In this document: one piece after another, positions 50,579 to 60,592 of the stretch
How positions within the stretch are numbered: the first letter of the stretch is position 1
How the letters are laid out: every line of letters starts with the position of its first letter
DNA from: Solirubrobacter sp035555675
Lineage (GTDB): Bacteria; Actinomycetota; Thermoleophilia; Solirubrobacterales; Solirubrobacteraceae
NCBI GenBank assembly: GCA_035555675.1
Contig: DATMGH010000004.1
Span: 1 to 64,000 of the forward strand
DNA length: 64,000 nucleotides
Reading direction: 5' to 3'
Notes under the pieces: generated by a model
What the model was told of the DNA's origin: nothing
Database searches by the model: none
What the model saw: only the letters and a program-made list of their open reading frames with translations
Program-made: the position numbers and the translations under genes

Positions 50579-51288
50579 TCGAGGGCGCTGACGTCGCGGC
50601 CGCCGGTGGTCGCGGCGTCGAGCGCCGCCTTGAGCGCGGCGCGGTAGAGCAGCGAGCCGGTGCTCACGCGGGCGACGCCGCAGGCCGCGAGCGTGTCGAG
50701 GGGGTGGGTGAGCAGGACGTTCAGGGGCGCGTCGAGCGCGGTCGCGAGCGCTTCGATGTCGTGGGGGTCGGTGACGCCGGGGACGAAGATGCCGTCGGCG
50801 CCCGCGGCCTCGTAGCGCCGCGCCCGCTCGAGCGTCTCGGCCAGGTCGGGGCGTCCGAGCCAGTAGGTGTCGACGCGGGCGTTCACGAAGACGGGCTTGG
50901 TGCTGAGGGCGGCGATCGTGGCGGCGAACGTCGTCGGGTCCGCGAGCTGGTCCTCGACGTTCACGCCCGCGACGTCTCCGAGCCGGTCCACGTAGTCCGC
51001 CACCGCGGCCGGATCGGTGGAGAACCCGTTCTCGATGTCGATCGTGACCGGGGTCGGCAGATGCGTGAGCCGGCGCGCGAGCTCGACGGTCGCCTCCGCC
51101 GTGGCGGCGTGCCCGTCGGGCACCCCGAGCGCCGCCGCGACGCCGAGGCTCGTCGTCCCGACGGCCTCGAACCCGGCGCGTGCGAACGCGGCCGCCGACG
51201 CGTGGTCCCAGGCGTTGGGCAGCAGGAACGGCGCCCCCGGCCGGTGCAACGCCACGAACGCCCGCTGCTTCTCATCCACGCTTCTCAT
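50530..51288 (-). CDS. PEP mutase / isocitrate lyase family protein
   Basis: A 252-residue TIM-barrel enzyme. The family shows in LLPNAWDHASAAAFARAGFEAVGTTS, the metal site VTIDIENGFS (normally D-x-E) and VNARVDTYW, and GVNVEDQ before it. Substrate may be an oxaloacetate-like or 2-methylisocitrate-type acid; no phosphonate genes lie nearby. The ATG at 51288 follows a GGAG and gives the family N-terminus. It overlaps the MMPL gene tail to tail. Upstream on its strand lies a minisatellite and then the P450-like gene. Confidence 0.82.
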   Translation of the reverse strand: MRSVDEKQRAFVALHRPGAPFLLPNAWDHASAAAFARAGFEAVGTTSLGVAAALGVPDGHAATAEATVELARRLTHLPTPVTIDIENGFSTDPAAVADYVDRLGDVAGVNVEDQLADPTTFAATIAALSTKPVFVNARVDTYWLGRPDLAETLERARRYEAAGADGIFVPGVTDPHDIEALATALDAPLNVLLTHPLDTLAACGVARVSTGSLLYRAALKAALDAATTGGRDVSALDYATVDGLAAPPPPGT

Positions 51289-51330
51289 CCGCCATCTCCA
51301 CCCACTGTCGCTTTCTTGCCTACCTGCGGC

Positions 51331-51660
51331 GTCTCGCCGCCGCCGCGCGTCTCGCCGCCGTCGGCCGCCGCCGCCGCGTGTCTCGCCGCCGTCGGCCGCC
51401 GCCGCCGCCGCCGCGCGTCTCGCCGCCGTCGGCCACCGCCGCCGCGCGTCTCGCCGCCGTCGGCCACCGCCGCCGCCGCGCGTCTCGCCGCCGTCGGCCA
51501 CCGCCGCCGCGCGTCTCGCCGCCGTCGGCCACCGCCGCCGCCGCGCGTCTCGCCGCCGTCGGCCACCGCCGCCGCCGCGCGTCTCGCCGCCGTCGGCCAC
51601 CGCCGCCGCCGCGCGTCTCGCCGTCGCCGGCCACCGCCGGCACCACGCGTCTCGCCGCCG
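51331..51660. repeat. GC-rich minisatellite, 11 units of about 31-37 bp
   Basis: GTCTCGCCGCC recurs at 51331, 51349, 51380, 51417, 51448, 51482, 51513, 51547, 51581, 51615 and 51649. After a short first unit, lengths are 31, 37, 31, 34, 31 and four times 34, varying by CCG triplets. The unit is roughly GTCTCGCCGCCGTCGGCCAC plus CCGCCGCC repeats. It fills the 376-nt gap between the P450-like gene and the PEP mutase gene. No variable spacers, so not CRISPR. Confidence 0.85.
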
Positions 51661-51664
51661 CCCG

Positions 51665-52489
51665 TCACGCGCACGCCTGCCCCGCGCCTGCGACATTGCG
51701 CGTCCCGTCGTCGGCCGTCGCCGCGACCGCCCGCTCCGCGCCCGCGGTACCCCCATCCGCGTCGTCTCGCCGCGCCCCCGCGCCGGCGATCACGCCCTCC
51801 ACGAGCGCCAGTGCGTGCGCTTCGCCCGGGCAACGCCGCGGTCCCTCGCCGAACGGGCGGCCGGCGAGCGGCACGCTCACGACGCGCCCGTCCGGGCCGA
51901 CCCGCCGCGTCGCCGGGACAGGCGGGGCCTCGCGGAGCACGTCGGCCACGGGCCGCTCGAGCGCCCCGCGGACCAGCGCCGCGGTCGCTTCGCAGGTTTG
52001 CACGAGCAGCGCGACGCGCTGCGCCGCCAGCTCCTCGTCGCCGCCGGGAAGCAGGGCGAGCAGCCGCCCGAGCGCGGCGTCCGCCCCGTCCGCGCTCGTC
52101 CCGGGGTGATAGGCGGCCGCGACGACGCGCACCGCCGCGACGGCGTCCGCCACGTGCGGCTCCGCCACCCCGAGCCGCGCCGCGAGCACCGCCACAGGCA
52201 CGTACGGCAACGCCACGCCCTCGCCCGCCGTCTCGCCGCCGATCTCCGCGCTCGGCCGCGCGGTGTGGTCGCCGCCGGCCGCCGCCACCGCTCGCGCGCG
52301 CCGCTTCGCCTCCGCGCGCAGCGCCGGCGGGTCCAGCGAGGCGAGCAGCGATTCGGCGAGCGCGCGGCGGCGCGTGTGAAGCTCGCCCGAGGCGAACCGC
52401 GACACGGTCGCGCGCAACCACGCCAGCGTCCCGTACGGCCCAGGCGGGCCGGGCGGCGGAACCGTGAACGCGGGGTCGGTGAGCGGCAT
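51665..52489 (-). CDS. Short cytochrome P450-like protein
   Basis: A 274-residue protein with one clear P450 feature, the haem-ligand loop PFGEGPRRCPGEAHALAL, where Cys is the axial thiolate ligand. It lacks most of the usual ~400-residue fold, with no obvious I-helix Thr or ExxR. It looks like a minimal or decayed P450-type haem protein of the short kind seen in actinomycetes. The C-terminal tail past the haem loop is Ala/Asp-rich and ends at the minisatellite. Divergent from the ArsR-type gene across a perfect palindrome, which suggests joint control. Confidence 0.5.
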   Translation of the reverse strand: MPLTDPAFTVPPPGPPGPYGTLAWLRATVSRFASGELHTRRRALAESLLASLDPPALRAEAKRRARAVAAAGGDHTARPSAEIGGETAGEGVALPYVPVAVLAARLGVAEPHVADAVAAVRVVAAAYHPGTSADGADAALGRLLALLPGGDEELAAQRVALLVQTCEATAALVRGALERPVADVLREAPPVPATRRVGPDGRVVSVPLAGRPFGEGPRRCPGEAHALALVEGVIAGAGARRDDADGGTAGAERAVAATADDGTRNVAGAGQACA

Positions 52490-52504
52490 CGGCTGGACCC
52501 TACG

Positions 52505-52540
52505 CCCGCGACGTTTCGGTGCAGACCGAAACGTCGCGGG
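52505..52540. promoter_or_regulatory. Perfect 16-bp palindrome between P450-like and ArsR-type genes
   Basis: CCCGCGACGTTTCGGT, spacer GCAG, then the exact reverse complement ACCGAAACGTCGCGGG. It lies in the 68-nt divergent gap, 15 nt from the P450-like start and 17 nt from the ArsR-type ATG. A perfect 36-bp palindrome here is best read as the operator of the ArsR-type protein. Confidence 0.75.
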
Positions 52541-52557
52541 GCTACGCTGCGCCGACG

Positions 52558-53214
52558 ATGGACCTCGCCGACATCGCCGCCGCGCTCGCCGATCGCACCC
52601 GCGCCCGGATGCTCGAGGAGCTGCTGGCCGGGCCGCCGCTGCCCGCGGGCGCGCTGGCGGCGCGGGTCGGGGTCGCGCCCTCGACTGCCAGCGGCCACTT
52701 GGCGAAGCTCGAGCGCGCTGGCCTGGTCACGATCGAGCGCCATGGGCGCCGCCGCGAAGCGCGGCTGGCGAGCCCGCAGGTCGCGGAGGCGCTGGAGGCC
52801 CTCGGCCGCCTGGCCGGCGACGACGCCCGCCCGATCGGCCTCAGGGCGGTCAACGCCCGTGCCGCGCTCCACGAGGCCCGCTCGTGCTACGACCACCTCG
52901 CGGGCCGCGCGGGCGTCGCCCTGACCGATCGGCTCATCGCGCACGGCGCGCTCGTCGAGCACGACGGCGCGTTCAGCGTCCCGCCGTCCGCCTTCAGCTT
53001 GTACCGCGACCGGTTCGGCATCGATCCCGCGTCCCTCACCGGCCGTCGCCCGCTCGCGCGCGCGTGCAGCGACTGGACCGAGCGCCGCCCGCACCTCGCC
53101 GGCGCACTGGGCGCCTCGCTCCTGGACGCCATGCTCCGCGCCGGCTGGCTCACGCGCCGCCCCGACAGCCGCGCGCTGAACATCACCGCACGGGGCCGCA
53201 CCGAGCTCGGCTGA
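52558..53214 (+). CDS. ArsR-type helix-turn-helix regulator
   Basis: A 218-residue regulator. The N-terminal winged helix is of the ArsR type: LADRTRARMLEELLAG, then GVAPSTASGHLAKLERAGLV as recognition helix. No metal-binding Cys motif is present. The C-terminal ~120 residues have unclear function. The ATG at 52558 is preferred; the TTG/GTG codons upstream fall inside the palindrome. A TACGCT box at 52543-52548 could be a -10 for a nearly leaderless message. It probably represses itself and the P450-like gene. Confidence 0.85.
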   Translation: MDLADIAAALADRTRARMLEELLAGPPLPAGALAARVGVAPSTASGHLAKLERAGLVTIERHGRRREARLASPQVAEALEALGRLAGDDARPIGLRAVNARAALHEARSCYDHLAGRAGVALTDRLIAHGALVEHDGAFSVPPSAFSLYRDRFGIDPASLTGRRPLARACSDWTERRPHLAGALGASLLDAMLRAGWLTRRPDSRALNITARGRTELG

Positions 53215-53386
53215 TCCGCGCCACGAGGTGAGCCGACCCTTTCGTCCTGGTCGCCCGGCGAGGAGCGAGCGGTGGAACGACCCTGGGGGCGTGTTGGCGG
53301 AGCACCTCGGCGAGCCAAGCGCGCGTAGGACAGGCGTGCCGCGCCCGGGCGACACCCTCGAGCGGGCCCAGCCCGCGCGCGTCCGA

Positions 53387-53745
53387 CCCGCGCGGCGAGT
53401 GGTCACTTTCTGGCGCCATGCGCCGCAACGTCGCCTTTCGCCGCGCCGCGCGCGGTCCGTCGCGCCCGCGCGCGGTGCGCCGCGCCCGCGCGCGGCTATC
53501 CGCGGCCTCGCGCGGCTCGCCGCGCCCCACCCGCGCGGCGAGTGGTCACTTTCTGGCGCTATGCGCCGCAACGCCGCCGCTCGCCGCGCCCGCACGCGCC
53601 GACCCGCCCGCACGCGCCGACCCGCCCGCTCGCGCCGACCCCGCCCGCGCGCGGCCTCGCGCGGCTGGCCGCGCCCCGACCCGCGCGGCGAGTGGTCACT
53701 TTCTGGCGCTATGCGCCGGAACGTCGCCTTTCGCCGCGCCCTCAC
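53387..53745. repeat. GAGTGGTCACTTTC element array, three direct copies
   Basis: Three copies of a unit containing CGCGCGGCGAGTGGTCACTT and TCTGGCG[C/T]ATGCGCC, with cores at 53397-53410, 53538-53551 and 53690-53703 (spacing 141 and 152). Each is followed by a GCCTTTCGCCGCGCC-like or GCCGCTCGCC-like stretch and then GC-rich sequence of CGCGCC type. The same core occurs as an inverted pair at 17774-18026. The array fills the 551-nt gap between the convergent ArsR-type and secreted-protein genes; I see no gene in it. Confidence 0.75.
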
Positions 53746-53765
53746 CGCGCCGACAACGCCCGCGC

Positions 53766-54929
53766 CTACCCCGGAAACGCCACGCGCGACCGGCCGTCCG
53801 GGTCCAGCACCCGGACCGTGACCCGCACGCCGGACCCCCGCGCCCGCCGCACCGGCACCACGAGCGTCCTCGTCCGCCCGACCCGCACGGAAGCCGAACG
53901 AGCCCCGATCACGCGCCCGCGCACCCGCGCACGCACGCGACACGCCGCACCCACCGCGCTCACGCACGCCACCTGCACCCGCACCCCGCGCCCCGCGAGC
54001 GCCGTCACGGTCACCGACGACCGCACGCACACCCCCGCGGGCAGCGACCGGAACGATCCGGACGCGCCGCCCGCCACCGTGCACCCCGGCGTGGAGAACG
54101 CGATCGCGTCCCCCGAGAACGCCAGCGCCGAGACCGAGGCGACCGCCGGCCCCCGGAACACGATCGCGCCCGACCGCGCGTCCACGACCCGCACGCGCTC
54201 GCCCAGCCGCGTGCCCGCCACGTACGCGACACGCGCCCCGTCGACCACGACCGTCCCGAACCCCTGCCCGCGCGCCAGCACCCGCACGTCCGCGGCCGAC
54301 GGCGGCGCCCAGAGCAGCACGTCGGACCCGTCCCCGACCGGCACCGCGGCCGCCACCGACCCGTCGGCGCCCACCGCGAGCCCGGACAGCGTCGCCGCGT
54401 CGAAGCGCCCGAGCGAGACCGTCCACAGCTCCGTCCCCGTCCGCAGGTCGAACACGACCAGCGCCCCGTCGCCCGTCGCGGCCACGCCGTACTCGCCCGC
54501 CGCCGCCAGCGCGAGCGCCCCCGGCGGCACCGCGACCTCGGCCCCGCGCAGCCGTGCGCGCCCGTCGTCGCCCACCACCAGGGGACCGAACGCCGTGGCG
54601 AAGAGCTCCGCGCCGCCCCGAACCCCGCCCGCCACGGGCACGAACGCCGCACCCGCCAGCGAGTAGACCCGCGACCCCACGAGCGCGGCCACGAGCCCCG
54701 ACCCGGCGGCGAGCTGCACGTCATCCGCGCCCACGGGCAGCCCGACCGGCGGCACCGCGGCCCCGGCCAGCGTCGCCCCGAGCAGCCGCCCACCGGAGGC
54801 CCACAGCACCGAATCCCCCGCCAGCACGGGCGCGTCTCCGTCCGCCACCGCGCGCAGGTCCGCGCGGGCCGAACCGGGCATCAGCAGCGCCGCCGCGGCA
54901 GCGCCCACCGCGAGGGCACGAAACACCAT
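53766..54929 (-). CDS. Secreted beta-propeller-like protein, unknown function
   Basis: A 387-residue exported protein. The signal peptide is MVFRALAVGAAAAALLMPG with cleavage near SARA. The rest is a series of short beta-rich repeats of PQQ/WD40 look (for example ALVVFDLRTGTELWTVSLGR), suggesting a propeller of six or seven blades, then an Arg/Val-rich C-terminal part with a few Cys residues (VQVACVSAVGAACRV). The ATG at 54929 gives the signal peptide; the frame is open 9 codons upstream. Not assigned to a family. Convergent with the ArsR-type gene and divergent from fusA. Confidence 0.6.
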   Translation of the reverse strand: MVFRALAVGAAAAALLMPGSARADLRAVADGDAPVLAGDSVLWASGGRLLGATLAGAAVPPVGLPVGADDVQLAAGSGLVAALVGSRVYSLAGAAFVPVAGGVRGGAELFATAFGPLVVGDDGRARLRGAEVAVPPGALALAAAGEYGVAATGDGALVVFDLRTGTELWTVSLGRFDAATLSGLAVGADGSVAAAVPVGDGSDVLLWAPPSAADVRVLARGQGFGTVVVDGARVAYVAGTRLGERVRVVDARSGAIVFRGPAVASVSALAFSGDAIAFSTPGCTVAGGASGSFRSLPAGVCVRSSVTVTALAGRGVRVQVACVSAVGAACRVRARVRGRVIGARSASVRVGRTRTLVVPVRRARGSGVRVTVRVLDPDGRSRVAFPG

Positions 54930-54956
54930 GCACCCGTTGTAGCCGACCCCTGTCAC

Positions 54957-55176
54957 ACCGTCACACCCCTGCTATATTCGCTTGCCGTCGCGCAGCGGGC
55001 AGCCGTCCGCTGCGGTGACGCTCGGTCCTTCACATGGAGTCAAGCGAGACATAGCCCACCCCGCGAAAGGGCCTCGCAGCATGTGATCGACACGGGCCCG
55101 AATGGGCCCGTTTCTTTGCCCGCTGCATATACGGGCGCCTACGCAGGAAGACCGCACACAGAGAAGAGACATCTCC
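54957..55176 (+). promoter_or_regulatory. fusA upstream region with promoter-like box and terminator
   Basis: About 220 bases without a gene. A TGCTATATT extended -10 box (54973-54978 for TATATT) has no good -35. At 55092-55111 there is a perfect hairpin (ACGGGCCC, loop GAAT, GGGCCCGT) followed by TTCTTT, a canonical intrinsic terminator ending 60 nt before fusA. It could end a short leader transcript or act as an attenuator. Confidence 0.55.
55092..55117 (+). terminator. Intrinsic terminator/attenuator in the fusA leader
   Basis: An 8-bp stem with GAAT loop and a U-rich tail (TTTCTTT), the only hairpin in the window with a proper U tract. It lies downstream of a promoter-like box and 60 nt before fusA, so conditional termination is possible. 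Confidence 0.75.
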
Positions 55177-57276
<2,100 letters not shown>

Positions 57277-57336
57277 ACGCGGTAGTCTGCACGGGTTCGC
57301 CTCAGAACAGATTTCAACAACAGGAGCGATTGGAAA

Positions 57337-58524
<1,188 letters not shown>

Positions 58525-58528
58525 GTAC

Positions 58529-58566
58529 GGCGGGGCAGCCACACCGCCCCGCCGATCATCCGGCCT
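58529..58566 (+). repeat. ATCATCC interspersed element, copy C, with hairpin
   Basis: Begins 5 nt after the tuf stop. A perfect 8-bp stem (GGCGGGGC, 9-nt loop, GCCCCGCC) is followed directly by GATCATCCGGCCT. The same arrangement follows rpsG. It probably acts as, or is derived from, a terminator of the fusA-tuf transcript. Confidence 0.65.
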
Positions 58567-58638
58567 GACTCAGGCCGGTTGCGAAGTCGACAGATACGAC
58601 CTAGTGAGGGCGGGCCCCGGAGCCCGGGGGCCGCCCTC
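58560..58638 (+). promoter_or_regulatory. Hairpins in the tuf-rpsJ region
   Basis: Two more inverted repeats follow copy C: CCGGCCTGA-C-TCAGGCCGG at 58560-58578, and a 15-bp arm pair with one mismatch at 58606-58638 (GAGGGCGGGCCCCGG, AGC, CCGGGGGCCGCCCTC). Between them lies a weak TTGCGA-17-TAGTGA promoter candidate (58579-58607). The second hairpin lies 50 nt before rpsJ and could be a terminator or an S10-leader attenuator. Confidence 0.5.
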
Positions 58639-58688
58639 ATTGCGCGCAAGACGCCAGCCAAGATTTCACTTCAAGTACCGGACAGAAC

Positions 58689-59015
58689 GTGGCCATAGCC
58701 CAGAACAAGATCCGCATCCGTCTCAAGGCGTACGACTCGTCGGCCATCGAGACCGCGGCCAAGGAGATCGTCGAGACCGCGACGCGGACTGGCGCCACCG
58801 TCTCCGGCCCCGTGCCTCTGCCGACGGAAAAGAACGTGTACGCCGTGGTGAAGTCCCCCTTCAAGGACAAGGACTCCCAGGAGCACTTCGAGATCCGGAC
58901 GCACAAGCGCCTGATCGACATTCACCAGCCCACGCCGAAGACCGTCGACTCGCTCCAGCGGCTCGACCACCTTCCCGCCGGCGTGGACATCGAGATCCGA
59001 CTCGCCTTTAACTGA
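58689..59015 (+). CDS. rpsJ: 30S ribosomal protein S10
   Basis: First gene of the S10 operon; S10 is in the 30S head and also partners NusB in antitermination. It is 108 residues, with IRIRLKAYDSSAIE and LIDIHQPTPKTVDSLQRLDH. Start GTG 58689 with no clear ribosome site. The stop overlaps the ATG of rplC. The hairpin-rich region upstream suggests its own promoter or an attenuator. Confidence 0.97.
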   Translation: MAIAQNKIRIRLKAYDSSAIETAAKEIVETATRTGATVSGPVPLPTEKNVYAVVKSPFKDKDSQEHFEIRTHKRLIDIHQPTPKTVDSLQRLDHLPAGVDIEIRLAFN

Positions 59016-59632
59016 TGCCCGCCATCCTCGCCAAGAAGCTGGGAATGACCCAGCGCTTCCTCGACGACGGTCGTGTCGAGCGCGTGACGGTGCTCGAGGC
59101 CGGCCCCTGCCCGGTCACGGCGATCCGCACGAACGAGGCTGACGGCTATGAAGCTGTGCAGCTCGGTTTCGGTGCCGTCCGCGAGAAAGCCCTGAACAAG
59201 CCGCTGCTCGGCCACCTCAAGAAGGCCGACGCCCCGCCCGTGCGCACGCTCGCGGAGTTCCGCGACGAAGCCGGGGAGCTCACCGTCGGCGACACCGTGA
59301 CCGTCGAGGCGTTCGCCGTCGGCCAGGTCGTCAAGATCGCCGGCGTCGCCAAGGGCAAGGGCTTCCAGGGCACGATCAAGCGCCACAACTTCAAGTCCGG
59401 CCCCAAGGCCCACGGCTCGCACAACGTGCGCGCCCCGGGCTCGATCGGCGCGTCGGCGACCCCGTCGCGCGTGTTCAAGGGCATTCGCGGCCCGGGTCAC
59501 ATGGGCGCCAAGCGCGTGACCCAGAAGGGCCTCACGATCGTCGAAGTGCTGCCCGAGCAGAACCTGATGCTCGTCCGCGGTTCCGTCCCCGGTCCCAAGG
59601 GCTCGACCGTGGAGGTCCGTACCGATGCCTAG
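59015..59632 (+). CDS. rplC: 50S ribosomal protein L3
   Basis: L3 helps shape the peptidyl transferase centre. It is 205 residues, starting MPAILAKKLGMTQRF, with GTIKRHNFKSGPKAHGSHN and GHMGAKRVTQKGL. The ATG overlaps the rpsJ stop. Its 3' end carries the GGAGG (59611-59615) that serves rplD, and its stop overlaps the rplD start by 8 nt. Confidence 0.98.
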   Translation: MPAILAKKLGMTQRFLDDGRVERVTVLEAGPCPVTAIRTNEADGYEAVQLGFGAVREKALNKPLLGHLKKADAPPVRTLAEFRDEAGELTVGDTVTVEAFAVGQVVKIAGVAKGKGFQGTIKRHNFKSGPKAHGSHNVRAPGSIGASATPSRVFKGIRGPGHMGAKRVTQKGLTIVEVLPEQNLMLVRGSVPGPKGSTVEVRTDA

Positions 59633-60293
59633 CAACCAGGCAGAGCAGCCCCACCGCCCCGCCCCGATCATCCGACCTGCTTCGGCGCTCGGCGGTGGCA
59701 CCGCGGTGGAGCTCGACACCGACGTCTTTGGGCAGCCGTTCAACGGCCCGCTCGTGCACGAGGTCGTCGTGGCCGAGCTGGCCGCGCGCCGGCAGGGCAC
59801 GCACTCGACCAAGACGCGCGGGATGGTCTCGGGCGGCAGCGCCAAGCCGTGGCGCCAGAAGGGCACCGGCCGCGCCCGCGCGGGCACCAGCCGGTCGCCG
59901 ATCTGGACCGGCGGCGGCACCGTCTTCGGCCCCAGCCCGCGTTCCTACGTCGTCAAGGTCAACCGCAAGGCCCGCCGGGCCGCGCTGCGCTCCGCGCTCT
60001 CGGTGCACGCCGAGCGCGGGACCATCTACGTGGTCGACGCGGCCAGCTTCAGCGAGCCGAGCACGGCCAAGGCGGCCGAGCTGCTCGACGGCCACCTGGG
60101 CGGCGCCGTGCTGGTCGCGCTGGCCGACGACGAGCTGACCGCGGCGCGGTCCTTCCGCAACATCGCCCGCGTCGGCGTCCTGCACGTCGACGACGTCGGT
60201 GTGGCGGACCTGGTGCGCGCGGCGACGCTCGTGCTCTCCCAGGGCGCGCTCGACAATCTCACGGCGCGGGCCCGCAAGGAGGCCAAGGTCTGA
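59625..60293 (+). CDS. rplD: 50S ribosomal protein L4
   Basis: L4 binds 23S rRNA and in many bacteria represses the S10 operon. It is 222 residues from ATG 59625, which has GGAGG 9 nt upstream inside rplC. Conserved L4 sequence starts near ELDTDVFGQPF; PWRQKGTGRARAGTSRSPIW is the rRNA-binding signature. The first ~18 codons after the start are an ATCATCC element (copy D), giving EQPHRPAPIIRP in the protein. An in-frame GTG at 59706 would give a shorter L4 of 195 residues, but lacks a good ribosome site. Confidence 0.94.
   Translation: MPSNQAEQPHRPAPIIRPASALGGGTAVELDTDVFGQPFNGPLVHEVVVAELAARRQGTHSTKTRGMVSGGSAKPWRQKGTGRARAGTSRSPIWTGGGTVFGPSPRSYVVKVNRKARRAALRSALSVHAERGTIYVVDAASFSEPSTAKAAELLDGHLGGAVLVALADDELTAARSFRNIARVGVLHVDDVGVADLVRAATLVLSQGALDNLTARARKEAKV
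59637..59678 (+). repeat. ATCATCC interspersed element, copy D, inside rplD
   Basis: Closest to copy A: CCGCCCCGCCCCGATCATCC plus GACCT, with AGGCA at the left end. It starts 5 nt after the rplC stop, but if the rplD start at 59625 is right, it is translated in frame as part of L4. Confidence 0.6.
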
Positions 60294-60589
60294 TGGACCA
60301 CAGCCAGGTGATCATCCGCCCGGTCGTCTCCGAGAAGAGCTACGTCCTGGCGACCGCTGACAAGTACACGTTCCGCGTGCACGACAAGGCGCACAAGACA
60401 CAGATCAAGCAGGCCGTCGAGGCGCTGTTCGACGTGCACGTCGTCGAGGTGCGCACCTCCAAGGTCCCCTCCAAGCCCAAGCGCCGCGGTCTGACCGCGG
60501 GCCGCACCCGGGCCTGGAAGAAGGCCGTGGTGCAGGTGCGTCCCGGCGAGACCATTCCGATTTTCCAGGGTCTGGAAGCCGACCTCTAA
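60293..60589 (+). CDS. rplW: 50S ribosomal protein L23
   Basis: L23 lies at the polypeptide exit and docks signal recognition particle and trigger factor. It is 98 residues, starting MDHSQVIIRPVVSEKSY and containing KPKRRGLTAGRTRAWKKAVV. ATG overlaps the rplD stop. The ATCATCC in its first codons is ordinary coding sequence (VIIRP), not another copy of the element, because the flanking bases do not match. Confidence 0.96.
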   Translation: MDHSQVIIRPVVSEKSYVLATADKYTFRVHDKAHKTQIKQAVEALFDVHVVEVRTSKVPSKPKRRGLTAGRTRAWKKAVVQVRPGETIPIFQGLEADL

Positions 60590-60592
60590 GCC

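Noticed and set aside
50530..51288. Phosphonate biosynthesis gene (ppm)
   Set aside because: The family is shared with lyases acting on other acids, and no phosphonopyruvate decarboxylase or other phosphonate gene is present.
51331..51660. CRISPR array
   Set aside because: Repeat units are contiguous and differ by CCG triplets; there are no unique spacers and no cas genes nearby.
53397..53765. Short proteins encoded by the repeat array
   Set aside because: Frames read through all three copies, but the encoded sequence is low-complexity and restarts in each repeat; no ribosome site.
54980..55091. Small RNA or tRNA gene in the fusA leader
   Set aside because: No cloverleaf or TTCGA motif; a leader transcript is possible but not shown by sequence alone.
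60303..60322. A fifth ATCATCC element at the start of rplW
   Set aside because: GATCATCC here encodes the conserved VIIRP of L23, and the flanking hairpin and GACCT parts are missing. A similar match in rpoC (15484-15495) is also coding.
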